64,000 nucleotides of DNA from positions 186,001 through 250,000 of the forward strand of contig MU385742.1 of the NCBI GenBank assembly GCA_022497155.1. Reading direction: 5' to 3'. The position numbers and the translations under genes are program-made. The stretch is from Whalleya microplaca. Lineage: Eukaryota; Ascomycota; Sordariomycetes; Xylariales; Xylariaceae. Below the pieces are notes generated by a model, which was given only the letters and a program-made list of their open reading frames with translations, was not told where the DNA came from and made no database searches. Of this stretch, positions 35,743-48,380 are shown one piece after another. Each line of letters starts with the position of its first letter. Within the stretch, counting starts at the first letter, position 1.

Positions 35743-38700
35743 TCAACCCTTCATCCCCATCATCCCAACCTCACTAACCTCCCCCCGATCCAGCTCACTC
35801 GCAGCTGGCGTAGCAGCGCTGCTACTAGCAACACTTTCACGCCTCCCACCACTCCCACTCACACTCCCCCCACCACCACCGCCACCGCTCGACATACCCT
35901 CAATACCAAGCCCGACCTCGCCGACCTTGCGGAGCACGGCGAGCAGCGCGCCGCGCAGGTCCGGGCTGACCTCCTTGCCGAGCAGCTCGACGACGAGGGG
36001 GTAGAAGGCGCGGACGTGCTCGCCGAACTCGCGGTCGGGCCAGGTGGAGTAGCCCTCGAGCACGTCGACGACGACGGGGCGCCAGGCCACGATGTTGCGC
36101 TGCTGCGACTCCTCCTCGAGCGCCAGGTAGCCCCGGATGATGTCCTTGCACAGCGGCACGAGCGCGCGCTCGACCTCGGGCCGGCTCTCGGCCCGCGACG
36201 GCGACGTGTCCGCGAACATCCGGAACAGGATCTGGATGTACGTCGCCGCGGACCCGCTCTCCTGCTTCAGCAGGTTCGGCGGCTGCTTCATGAACCCCTC
36301 GCGCCACAGCCGCATCCGCAGGTCCTTGTCCTCGTTGAACCGCCGCGCGAACAGGAAGGATTTCTTGAGCAGCGCCATCAGCCGCAGCAGCTCCTTCGAC
36401 GGGATCTGCGAGTACACCGTGTCGTTGGAGAAGAGCTCGTTGACCGTCTCGATCATGAGGAGTTGCAGGACGCAGCGCGAGATGATGCGGTTGAAGAAGC
36501 GCCGCCGTGCTGCTGTGACCACGACGGGTTGTTGCTGGAGGGAAGACGCAGGTTTGTAGTCTTCGAGAGGGGTTGAGGCGGTGGCGTTGGTTGGAGTGCG
36601 TAGGGGGTCGTCTGGGTTGGGGCTTTGGGGTGCCATGGAGGGAGGCGGGTCAGCTGCCGAAGGAAGACCGTTCTTGTCAGTACCGTTCACCTTTAAGTCC
36701 TCCTCCGTCGGGGTTTCGCTCGTGGGAGTCAGAGGCACTTCAAATCCCAAGCCATTAGGTGGTGGCGATAGAGCGGCCGGGGCGTTGATTGTGGCGGCAG
36801 AGAAGAGTTGATATGCCGTCGTCCTTTCGAATAACTCGCAGAATGCTCCAACGATCTTGGCCCAGTGACCCTCGTCGAATTTGGTTACATTCTGCAAGAT
36901 GAGCTGCTGCAGACAATTGCTGCCTATCCTTGCAATAGTATCGTTCTCTTGGCATATGCACAGGGCCAGTAACTCGAGGAACCGATCCAGCATGTACTCA
37001 AGAGCGTCAAAATAATGGGTGAAGAGGATTATCATATTGCGAAGGGCCTGGATCATGGTGGTCGAAAGCCACACAGAGAGCTCCTCGTGGTTGAGTGCAT
37101 TAGACATCTCCGGCCTCGAACGAAGGACCATGAAAATAGGATAGAGTTGCTGTCTCCACAGAATATCCCAGAAGTCTGACGGGAAGTCTCCGCCATATCG
37201 CAGTAGCGCCTCGAAGAAATAGTTCAAAGCGTTGGACCGGACTTCCAGATCCTCTCCTGTCATCAGCACATCGTGGAAGGCAAATAATATGGGAAACCAG
37301 AATCCCTCCTCGAGTGAGGTGCCGCTCGGCTGCCTTGATAGTGCCTCCGATGACTTTGATGGGTTGCCGTCTAATGCGGGCGCCGAGTTGAGTTTTTGCG
37401 ATAGAGGACATTCTGGAGTCTTGAGCATACGGGGTATTATAGATTTCAGCGTCTCCATCGCCTGTAGACTCTTTTTCTGGAACTTGATATTCTTCGAGAA
37501 CTCGGTGAGGCAGACTATCAGGTCTGTGAATGCACCTTGAGAGATGACTACGCCGAAGCGTGTCTTGTATACTAGGGTCACGTTTTCATATGCGAGGTTC
37601 ACAATGATTTCGTTGGGATCCCGTGCCGCTACTGTGAAAACGCCGAACATTGTTCTCCAGCCAGATCGAATGTTCTCACCTCGAGCCTGGATCATTTGGA
37701 CTAGACACCGCAGAGCCATATCCTTGACCGTCAAATTGTTCGAGTTGGCTATGACGTGCTCAAAAGGCTTCAAGAAGTCCTTTTGGAATTTGAAACCCGG
37801 AAGCTCTTCGATCTCCATGAAGCGCATTGACAATTGCCGTAACGAGTCGAGGGCGAAATATACAATCGCCGTGTTGATATGACATCCGACTTTGTTGAAA
37901 TGCTGACCAAGAACAGCCCAGATGTTAGTCCACTCGAAACGCACACGGGTCATGTTGTAGTAGCTGATTTCGACGATTTTCTGCAAACTGTACGTTCGAG
38001 GAGAGTCGTTTGAACCGGATACTTTAATCTCATCCCAGCTCACTTCCGTGAGGGCTCTGGCGAAGTGCACGATGGCTTCGCCGTTTAGATTGGCTGTGTT
38101 GCTGAAGATTCGATCCACACTCTTGATCAGATCATCGGACCTGCTTTCAAGTGCGATTTCCGTTGAAAAGCCTTTTGCGTTGGGATTTGACCGTTGCCGC
38201 CGGCGTGTGGACACGGTCGACTTCCGCGATTCGCTCGTGGTCGACCTCTCAGGTGGCAGGAAGCGTGCTTTGGATACATCGGGAATGGCACCCTCGTCGA
38301 CGCCACCCGTGATGAGCTGCAGGCGATCGAGCTGACTTATACACATAAGGATGTCCTTCCATGATTCCTTCAGGTAGTTGCCCTCCGTCTGGCCCAGCTC
38401 TAAGATGACGCGTAACGCCTCGACATTCTTAGCAAGGATTTCTTGGGGATTGTTCAGGTTGGTGGCGTTCTTCAAAGCCGACATGAATGCCTCTCGTGGA
38501 GTTGCTAAATCAAAAAGGCATGCGATCTTCGTGGCTTGCTTCATGCCTTCTAGACATAGCTTGTTCACTTCTAAGTTTTGAGATTTCTGCATCTGGCTTG
38601 ACAGCGCGGAGAAGAAGGACATCCAGGTCACATCGAACATCGGGCCAACATGCTTGTAAGAGGTCGCCGGGATGAACTTGATGCCGGCCCTTGCGGCATT

Positions 38701-41414
38701 CTTCCGCTGGTTCTTGAATAGATTCTTGAAGAGCTGCTCCGAGCGCAGAGATATTTCTTCTGACTGTTGGACGTAGGCTTCCCGCTGTAGATCCCTGCCG
38801 ACATTCGAGAGAGCCTGCCCGAGCCCAGCTGCAAAACCAGACGACTGTGTCGGTACACTGCCTGCAGCCGCGGCAGCCGCGCGCTCGCTGTGAAGCACAA
38901 TCTCGTTACCGGCAATTTCATCATAGATGCCGGTAAGATATTCCGGTGGCAAATCAGCGTTGTCGTTGATACCTCGGTTGTTCTTGATGAAATCTTCCTT
39001 TGTCATACGTTTGGCGATCTTGGTACTGTGTAGATCTGTGTTCAGCAATATGACCGAATATGCTAGAACGTATGCAGTGTCCGCGTTAGCGAACGCATTC
39101 GGGTTACCCATGACATAGCGATTGGCAAACTTCAACATAAAGCGATCAATCTTCTGGGCTTCTCCAGGAAGACGGAATGACTGGAGGAATTGTCGCAAGG
39201 CATCGACAAAGCGTCTCCTGGCGAAGTCCATGGTATCGACAAAAGCATGCATGGTCTCGATGTGTTTTGGATCTCCTTCACCGAGGTATTCACCTATCTG
39301 CGCCTTGTCAAGCCGGTCATCCGACAGTAAAAACTTGGCTATGTCCTGGGGGCTGTCACTCGGAATAAATCCCGACTGAATTAACAACTTGATACCTTTC
39401 TTTGGCTTGAAGTTGAACTGCCGGATAGCATTAGCTAAGGCTGTCTTACGAGCCTTCTCCTTCTCCAATTGAGCAGGGTCGTCCTCGATAACGGGTGTAG
39501 ATGGGAGAACAGGGGTTTCTAGTCGTGAGTTACTGTCAGTAGCCGAGGGATCAATCGATTCCCGAATGTCGTCCACGGAGGCTCGAGTGTCGCCATCGGA
39601 CGCCGCGCCGTTAGCATCCGGACGCCCAGCAATAGACCAGTTCACAAGCGATCGCAGAGCCTCGACGAGCGAGTCCAAAGCCGCCCTCTTCATTACGTAC
39701 TCTCTAGGAACCTCGGGCTCCGGCTCACTCGGAGGCACGATGTCTCTCACATTTAATGGTGGCGGCAGCATACCTTTGAGTTGCCATTCTGCGCCGTTGT
39801 TCGGATTCGAATTCTTCTCTTCAAACAGCTGCTCCTGGGCTGCCGTGATGAGTACAGGGGCGATGGCGATTTTTGAAAGATCTTCGATGATAGTTTGGAA
39901 GATGTTGTCAACATGGGAGTCGCAGTCGTAGTTGAGGTACGTCTCGACTAGTCCACGGGGATCGCCGCAAAATCGGGTCAGAACGCTGACGAAATACAAC
40001 TTCTGAGACGGAGGCGCGGTCCGCCTCGCTAGAAGCGCTAGGTAGATCTCGTTGAGAAAGACTTCTATCTCTTTCTAGTATCACAACGTCAGGACGGGAG
40101 ATTACACACGCTAACATTAAACCTTACCTTGAATGGCGCTCTCATGAACTTTAACATCAGCCAGAATATCTCGCAGCAGACCTCGAAGACTCTATCTACC
40201 GAACTAGCGCCGTTTCTCGTAATACTAAGACAAAGATAGAATTTGGTAGCCTGCAGGAAGCTTGTCGGCTCGTTATTTTTGGTGTTGGTAATAGTACATA
40301 AGGGCGAAGTGAAAACGAGGATATGGTTATTTAGGAGGGTGCGGATGAGGTGAAGCGATATGAGTTTCGATCGCATGTGCTGCCCCCTATAATCATACAA
40401 TTGATCTGGAGGGAGAACCTTAGTAGATAGGTTACAGAAGGACCGAAAGACGAGGTAGGCATCTCTGATATAAACCTCATCCTCGGCCTCTAGAGACTCT
40501 GCGTTCTCGTCTGCTTCTGGTATTGTGTCGCTCTGCGTCTGGTCGGAAACACTCCGTGCTTTCGCTTTTCTCGGGTTCAACTGGGTGACCATGGTTGGAC
40601 CATCCCCCAGGTTCGAGTCGTCGAAACTTTTTCGGTTCTCGAGGTCCTTTAGGGTAAGCTTGGGGCCGTTGGCCTTGGACACCTTGGGAGGTGAGCGCTG
40701 AGACGAAGCTTCGACGGAGGCCCGGTCAGGGGAGTCATCTTCGTCGCCTTCGCCGGCAATGCCATTGACGACGGATTCTGCCTGGTCGAAGGTGACGTTG
40801 CTAGTGCTATGCTTGAGCCTTCCCAGGTTCACACGGGCCTCCTTCATATGTAATCTTGACTTGACCCGCTCAAACACCATGCCAACCATCTGCGTCAACG
40901 TCCCTTGAGCCGCTTGCTGGTTTTCGGTGCTCCTCGACAGCAGGAAGACATTATAGACCTGGCGCACGGCCTTGAGCAACCCAGCGCCATGGACAACGAT
41001 CTTGTCGTTTAATACGGCCGCCAGGAGCGCCTGAACAATATGCCGCTGTACATCGACAGGCGTGGTCTCCCCTTGGAAGCAGTCGCATATGGTGTCGATG
41101 GCCCGGTCTATCATGCCCACCTGCTCGGTGCCATCCTCCTGCGTTGCGCCGGTGGTGACATGGACGGAGAAGTAGGACGAGGATATGAGTTTCTGTATGG
41201 AATCGAGGGCGGTGTTGATCAATTGGCTCCCGCCGGTCTTCGTAGCGAGCTGCAAGGGCGCAAAGACGATGTCGGGCGCGGGCAGTTCGTCGCCCCCTTC
41301 CTTGATGGCGGCGAGGGCCTTTTCGGCAAGTTCGGCGAGCTGTTTGTTCCTCTGTGCTTCTTTGGACGCGGCGATGGCCTCCAAAGAGGAGACCATAAAG
41401 ACTAGGGAGCTCAT
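35743..41414 (-). CDS. SEC7: Sec7 family ARF guanine-nucleotide exchange factor (trans-Golgi)
   Basis: Exons 40128-41414 and 35743-40074 (5619 nt, 1872 aa). The first in-frame ATG gives MSSLVFMVSSLEAIAASKEA, the start of the DCB domain. The HUS region includes ETYLNYDCDSHVDNIFQTI near 473-491. The catalytic Sec7 domain spans about 637-824. It contains FNFKPKKGIKLL and the glutamic-finger loop SFRLPGEAQKIDRFM (Glu734), so exchange activity should be intact. HDS helical repeats follow to about 1500. A Pro/Ser/Thr-rich linker precedes the last helical block, and the tail is Gly/Ser-rich. Sec7/BIG proteins activate ARF1 at the trans-Golgi to drive vesicle coat assembly. Length is typical (1800-2000 aa). 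The single intron (40075-40127) splices in phase 0. The start codon is about 900 bp from the AT-rich heterochromatin. Confidence 0.93.
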
Positions 41415-42314
41415 GTCGGGCGAGCGAGCTTCAAGGGACGGACATACGTGCCATTCGGGGAGATCGAGGATCGCGGATGGTTGGACGGAGAATAAGTCGA
41501 GCCGGGACTGTATACTTGGTATGTAGCGAAAGGGAACGTAGGGATCCAACAGTGATCAAAGGGGGTCTTTTTTTAGTGTGTCATTGACCTGCGCACAATG
41601 CACACGCGACGTGTAGAAAATCGGGTCCTACGTTGAGCGTTGGCGAGTCCAAGGAGAAGAGTTGTTGGCTAGTATGTATTTGCTGGTTATTATTTATTAT
41701 AAGAGCGAACCAGAAAATACACGTAATGCGAGACGCTGTCGCAGGGGCTTTGCGGCTTTGCTGCTTTGCTGCTGCACCTTCTAGTCTGGCCAAGCTGGCA
41801 ACCTTATTACCTAAGGTACTTTCCCCCCCTTCCCCCCCCCCCAAAGTGGCTGCTCCACTATACGTTTCCATTGAAGATCCACCCACACACAGCCTGTGGC
41901 AGTTGTGGCAAGAACCAGCCCGTTTGATTGGCTCTGCAGGCTATCGGATAAATCGAAGGACCGACCGTAGCCCGGGCTCAGCTGTGGAGGCTGAACATCG
42001 CCTCAGAGCTCATTCCCCGATAAATGCATATGCAGGGTTCGCAGATCCAATCAAGATCTCCTGATCGAGGAATCATTTCTGCTAAGGGAAATTGCCCAGC
42101 TATATGTATTAATCCGGTGTAAACAGCCCGGCGCACTGCCACAGCGATTAGCCTACTCGACATTGCGCTCAATTTGATAGCTTGAGCTACCTAATTTCCT
42201 GAATGCTGCATATCATGTCAGGGGCTTCGTTAACAGAGCACCTGTTCGTTCCACTTATTTAGCTTCCCGCGACTTTAGGACATTATACCCTTTGTACCCT
42301 ACCCGCGTTTCGCG
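41415..42314. promoter_or_regulatory. SEC7 upstream region up to the heterochromatin border
   Basis: A 900-bp normal-GC segment with C-runs near 41820-41842 and no supportable ORF. It should hold the SEC7 promoter. At its right end CCGCG-TTT-CGCGG forms a small perfect palindrome (about 42304-42316). Composition then switches abruptly to AT-rich RIP sequence. Confidence 0.5.
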
Positions 42315-44028
42315 GCTATTTAATATAGAGATTAAGGGCGTGTATTTATACGTAATATGTTTATATATCGCGCTATATTAGAATTCCTTAACCTTTTTAT
42401 TTATAACTTTTTTTTATAGTAATTAAAATTAAAGCCATTTTAATATAACTTTTAGCCATTTTAATATAACCTTTAATAGTATTTTTAATAACTTTAAAGT
42501 TTTATAAGCCTTTTTTTTACCGCTATTTTACTAATAACTATAGTTTTCCGTTTATTACTTTTATCGGCGCGTTAATTTATATATATGCCTTTTATTAGGC
42601 TTATTATTAACCGCTTTTAACGTATTTTTTACCGATAATTACTAACTCGGCTTTAAATTTTATAGCTTTAAATCGATCTCGATTTTATTCGAAATATTAA
42701 TTTATATATATTTTTTCCGGCCTATTTTTAGCCGCTCTTTTAACGTATCCACGGATAACTGTTAATTCGGCTTTAAATTCCGATCTTACGCTATAAATCG
42801 TGCGGTTATAAATCGTGCGGCTTTAAATTTAAGAGAATTTTAGTATTAAAAATGCCCGGCAATAAATAATTTACGCTAATAATAATTAGGCTTATTAAAT
42901 ATCCTTTTTAAACTATTTAAATAAATATTAACGGCTTATCGAGATAGACTTTTTAATAATCCGCTTATAATAAACCTATATCCTAATAGCCTATCGAAAC
43001 GGATTTAATTTTTTTGTTATAAATATCCTATAAATCGGGCTTTATTATATTAGTCTTTTATAAAAAAAATATAGCGGATCTTTACGTATATAAACGGATA
43101 ACTATCGATTTTAAAAAAAGAGGCACGTTAAGAGTTGAAATATTATTAGTAATAAGCGGGAAAAATTAAAAGTTTATTAATAATCGAGAGGGAAGAGTTG
43201 AAATTTTATTAGTAATAATAAGGGGTATATTTAATATACGCAATTACGTATAATATAAAGGAGTTATATACGTAATTATATATAATATTAAATATTATAC
43301 CAATTTTTTAAAATTTTAATTTACGTAATTTCGAGCTATATAACTTTAAGCTTAAATTTAATTATTATATATATAATTACGTATTAAATTATATCAATTT
43401 TTAATATTATATATATAACTACGCATTTATAACTATAAGCTTTTTTAACGTTCTTTAGCTTTCTTAACGCTTTTTAATTTTTATAACCCCTTAAATCAAC
43501 TATTTAAATTCTTTACTATTAGGTTATATTTAAACCTAATATAATAAGTTCGTCGGCTATTTAAATGCCTTTTTTTATTATATTAATATATAATAAACCC
43601 TTTATAAAACCCTTTGCTTTAAAGCCTTAATAGCCTTATTATACCGATATTTTAACTGTTTTAAAGTTTTATTATTATTTTAGACATATTAATTAAAACT
43701 TAAGCACAATATAAGGAACGGTATAATAAAAAATTTCGTATTTAACGCTTTAACGAAAATTAGGGTCTCCATGTTTTTCCTCCGCTTTTACTTAACGGTT
43801 TTATTTATATTAAAAAACGAATTATAAGATTTTTAATCCCTAATTACTTAAGGGCGGCCGTAAAAGTAAAACGGTTATAGTTTTAATTTTAATCCTGTTT
43901 TTAAACCTTAAATTTGGAAACCTTTATTTTTAATAATAATAAAGATTTTAATAGATTTAATTAAAAGCCCTTAAATTTAACGCTTCCGGTTACGCGATAA
44001 GTATTCTTTATTTTTGTCCCTTTCCCCC
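42315..44028. repeat. Unassigned RIP-degraded repeat sequence
   Basis: No element could be named. An approximate tandem duplication of about 127 bp is visible (about 42590-42665 against 42715-42790, ending in CTCGGCTTTAAATT / TTCGGCTTTAAATT). A 24-bp stretch beginning AGAGTTGAAAT recurs at about 43131 and 43193. Confidence 0.6.
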
Positions 44029-44272
44029 TGTGACGGCTCAAGGAAGGAGGCGGCGCGTGCTGCGTAATAAATGTGTATTACTGAAAAATTATAAGGTGAG
44101 GAGTAAAAGGTTAGCTAATTACTATGTGACAGCCTAACTTAAGAAAACCTCCTTACTTAATTACCTAAGCTATTTAATTAAACATGTGGTCTAATAGGTT
44201 ACGTATGCGGGGCCTAAAGTATGCTATAACTTATAAAGCTTTATAGCATTTTATAAGGCTTATATTATAACA
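44029..44272 (-). repeat. LTR of the non-autonomous element (3' LTR in minus orientation)
   Basis: 244 bp. Its outer half (44029-44100) keeps many CpA/TpG sites, while its inner half is RIP-mutated. Confidence 0.82.
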
Positions 44273-45605
44273 TTACCCCCTTAAATCCACTGTATATAAT
44301 AGCTAATAATAGCTAGCTTATAACGCACCTGGTATATATAAAGATTAACCTAATTACTACTGTCCCTAAAAGGTAATTTTTCAACCTCATTTAACCCTTA
44401 TGTTTTAGTTTATATAAATCGTATAAAACCTGACATTAGTACTAAATAAACTTGTTAAAATTTTAAAAATCAAGTCTTTTAAAAAAATCTTATTAATTTA
44501 TTATATTTCTTTATAACTATTTAGTATTTTTTATAAGTTATATACCTGCTGTTATAACTACCCCCCTAAAATTTAACCTATATTTTTGTTATCGGCGTAA
44601 AGCTTACGAAAATTCGATTTATATAAAAGTAATAAGCAATTTTAAATCTTATATAATTTATTTCTATAACGCTAGCATTAGCTATTACGCTTCCGATTTA
44701 TACGCTTATTAAAGGTGCTAAAAGCTGCCATTTATCTCTCGAAAATTTAAAATAATATAATCTTAAGTAGCTTTACCACCTTTTCGGAAGTATTATAAAC
44801 GTAAATTATACCGATCGAAATATTTATAACATTAAGATTACGGGAACTAAAAAAAACGTAATAACCTAACTGTCGGTATAGCTAAAAAACAAATTCGTTA
44901 TAAGTATTTAATATTAAATCTTTCTTAAAAAGCTTCCTTTTTAGTTTATTGTTTATAATATAACGCAAACGATTAACCCGGTACTTTTTAAACAAATCTA
45001 TCTCACCTGCTTTTTAGGTTTATCGGTGCCACTATGCCAAAAAGGTGCGAATGGATTTATTAAAACCTTATATAATAGATCGAAATTTAGCCGCCGCTTA
45101 TATAACCTTATTCGGGTCGGCGTAAATTAATTTTAAAGTATTTAAAATAATCTAGTAATCCCAAACGCCGCTCTTTTATATATAAGCTATAATAAAGAGG
45201 ACGATATGCTATACCTTAAGCTCGAGATAAACGTACACGTAATAAAACTTAGCTTAAAACGATTTAATTATTTCGCCGTTAATTTTTAATTTGCCGGCGA
45301 TCTAAAAAATCTATACGTTAAAGTCTAACAAGCTAAATAAGGTAAAAAGATTTAAGAGAACTAATTAAAGGCATAGCTATTTAAATAGTAAAGTATTATA
45401 GGTAGTTTCTATAACGCCGAGCTTAAATTCGATAAAAGTTTTATCGGCCTAAAGCTATTAAACGTAACCTTCGTAATCGGCTTTTAACGCGTTAATATAA
45501 GTATTAAATTTAAAGATAAGTTTAATACGTAAGGCTTAAAATGCGGCGTTTAACTTATTATTATCGAAAGACGCTATTACCGCTATAAAAAAAAATTTTA
45601 AGTCT

Positions 45606-45781
45606 GCCGCGTTATCGTTATACCAGATCTAATAAAAAAGTAGCTTTTTGCCGCGTAATCGCTATATTAAGAAGAAAATAAAGGTGTTTAATTGCCGCGT
45701 AATCGCTATATTAGCTAAGGAAAAAAAGAATCCGAAAGCCGCGTAATCGCTATATTAATCGGATAGAAAGATATTTAAAAG
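45606..45781. repeat. Four 20-bp cores at exact 44-bp period
   Basis: GCCGCGTAATCGCTATATTA starts at 45650, 45694 and 45738; a diverged copy (GCCGCGTTATCGTTATACC) starts at 45606. All intervals are 44 bp. The 24 bp between cores differ from one another. 44 is not a multiple of three, so this is not a coding repeat. It lies inside the non-autonomous LTR element. Confidence 0.88.
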
Positions 45782-46153
45782 ACGCAATCGGTAAGGTTAA
45801 CAGGTATGCTTTAGAGCTAAAAGCCTAGCTATTATTATAACGCTTAAAGTAATTAATCCGGTGAAAAAATTATTAGCGGAAAACTATAGCTATTACGCCG
45901 GAATAGTTAATTTAACTAGCTATTAATAAACTTAACTGATAATTTTTAAGGTAAAACTACTAGTTATCGGTATATATCGCTAGCTGCTTAAAGCGCTAAA
46001 GGTATTATAATACCTAATAAAAGAGAGGCTAAGTCGCCGATCGAGAAAAAAAAGGATTAACGGGTAACTAATTAACCACGCTAATTAAAAAAGGCGCTAA
46101 ATAAATACGATAGCGGAATTAGCTAAATTTAGCGCTAAAGGACCTTATAATTA

Positions 46154-46397
46154 TATAACGGCTTAAGGAAAAAGGCGGCGCGTGTTATATAATAAGTATA
46201 TATTACTAAAAAATTATAAAGTAAGGAGTAAAAAATTAGCTAATTACTATATAATAGCCTAACTTAAAAAAACCTCCTTATTTAATTACCTAAGCTATTT
46301 AACTAAGCATGTGGTTTAACAGGTCACGTGTGCGGGGCTTAAGGTGTGCTATAACTTACAAGGCTTTATAGCACCCCACAGGGCCTATGCCGTGACA
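46154..46397 (-). repeat. LTR of the non-autonomous element (5' LTR in minus orientation)
   Basis: 244 bp and co-linear with 44029-44272. Here the outer part (46310-46397) is the less mutated one. Confidence 0.82.
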
Positions 46398-48380
46398 CCC
46401 CCTAAATTTTATAAAACGACAGAAACGGATATTTCGATTTTATAAAAAGGTTTTTTATAATAAGCTAGATTTTATTACGTAAAGCAAATTTAAAAAACTT
46501 AAGCCGTAATAGTCTCCGACTTATTACTAATAATTTAAAGCCGAAAATTAACTAAATAGCACGAAATTATCTTTCCGTTATTATTATTATAAAAATAAAG
46601 TATAAGAATTTAAAGCTAATTAATATATTAAACGTAAAAGACGAATTATTTATTAGCCCGCAAATTATAAAACTCGATTTTTCGCCCGTTTACGACCTAA
46701 TAGGACTATTAAATTTTAAGGTAATAATATAAAGCATTTTTATAACAATTAAAAAAATATAAATTGTATAAAGTTTTATAATAACCTTCGTTTTTAGATT
46801 TAAATTTAGTTAATAAATTAGTGGACCTTAAAATAAATTAAGAATTTACTTAACGGTAAAAAAGGGGACTTATTAATTCGATTAATACTTTAAAATTACG
46901 GAGTAAGGTATATTAAAACTTAAGATATTAAAAATATCCGTAACGCTTTAAAAAAAGACCGCGAAAGCAATTTAAAACTAACTTTAATTTTTTATGCCTA
47001 TATCGATAATTTTAATAAAAATATTTAACTTAGGGAAGTCGATAAATAGTTCCGCCGTTTAAAATAGTAGATATATTATTACGAGCGTTTTATAAAATAA
47101 TAAAATGGCGTAAAATCTAAGGCTTTTATTTAATTACGTAAAGATTCCTTTAATATCTTTATATAACGAAATATAATTGCGTTAATAGATTTTATATATA
47201 ATATAATAATATATAAATAAAAATAATATTTATTTAGTATTTTAATACGCGATAACTTTAGCAGCTAGATTTTTTATGCGTTTTTTTATATTAAGCATTA
47301 AAATTTAATAATAATTCGCCTATGTTTTTAGGTTATTATTAGGTGGTTTGGCGGCTTTAAACATAACTAAAAGCTGTAATATATATTTATAAATAATAAT
47401 AATGCCGAATAAAAAGCCGTCCGTAAAGCCTTTTTTATTACCACTAATTTAGGCAACAATTAGCTAGCTAAAGTTATTTATTTTTTCTATATATATTATA
47501 TTAAAGAAACTTTAATACGGCGTATTAAAGCTAAAGGCTTACCGCTAAAAGTATATAAATATCTTATAGCTGCGTTATATATATGTAACTTTTTTAATAA
47601 CTGTTATGATTTTATAGACTAGGCTATTATAATTTATAAAAAATGTAAAAGCCCCGAAAACGCCGAATATATTACCAGAAATTACGCTTTGAGATTATAG
47701 GTATAAATATATTATACTCGAGTGGAAAATTTACTACTTTTTTAATATTTTATAATAAACGCGGTCGAGTTATAGTATTTAATGTTAAAAGTAAACGGCG
47801 CAAAATATTAAATAGTTATTTACGGGACTTTATTTGCTAGCGTTATATTTATATAATATAGGAAAGAAAATAAGCTTATAAAAGCCGAATCTATTATAAA
47901 TAAAACTAAAAAAAGTACGCTGCCTTTTATTTAAGGCTTTCCGGACTGGGGGTTTAAAGATTTATTTTTTAAAGCGTAAGCCATTATTAAAAAGTAATAT
48001 TTTAAAGCTAAAAAAGCTTATAACGAAGGTAATAATGCAGCAATTAATTATTATAAAAATGTCGTTATTTATAATATCAAAAAGTTTATTAGTAACAATA
48101 ATAATAATAACGATAATAACGATAACGATAATAATAACAATAAAGATATATTTAATAAACCCGAACTTTTTTTTTGCCCTTATTTATAATCTAGAAAATA
48201 GTTGCTTTTTTATAAGTATATCTTTTTTTATTAACTGTTATATAGCCTTTTATTTAAAGAAACTTTTACAGGCTTTATTTATAAATGGAAAGATAATAGC
48301 TTTAAAATATTTAAGCATTTTAAATAGCCGGTATATAAGAGTAGTGAAAAGGGTTGTTATGGGGTAGTAGTGTATATTAT
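46398..48380 (+). pseudogene. RIP-degraded open frame of an unidentified transposon-type gene
   Basis: Between about 46850 and 48180 one plus-strand reading keeps protein-like composition, broken mainly by TAA/TAG where tryptophan or glutamine codons are expected. Traces include RWFGGFKHN, LGNN-LAKVIYFF, RRIKAKGLPL and a late Asn/Asp-rich run (48075-48140). The family is not recognised: no RT, DDE or helicase motif could be fixed by eye. A near-perfect palindrome follows directly. Confidence 0.35.

Larger units (their letters stand above)
44029..46397 (-). mobile_element. Non-autonomous LTR retroelement, 2.37 kb, TSD CCCCC
   Basis: Direct repeats of 244 bp lie at 44029-44272 and 46154-46397, with TGTGACGG...CCGTGACA-type ends (RIP-altered to TATAACGG and TATAACA at the inner sides). 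The outer flanks both read CCCCC (44024-44028 and 46398-46402). On the minus strand the sequence just before the 44272 LTR end is GATTTAAGGGGGTAA, a polypurine tract, which sets the minus orientation. The 1.88-kb interior shows no reverse transcriptase, integrase or gag trace, so it resembles a TRIM/LARD-type element that depends on another element for mobility. The interior holds a 44-bp-period array. Confidence 0.8.

Noticed and set aside
36016..36576. 186-codon plus-strand ORF antisense to SEC7
   Set aside because: Shadow of the GC-rich SEC7 3' coding region; repetitive Arg/Leu composition.
45606..45781. CRISPR array
   Set aside because: Fungal heterochromatin, only four units, core shorter than usual repeats, no cas genes; it lies inside an LTR element.
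48035..48367. 110-codon plus-strand ORF as an intact gene
   Set aside because: Ile/Asn-rich product in a frame that differs from the decayed coding trace; caused by AT-rich repeats such as AATAAT.
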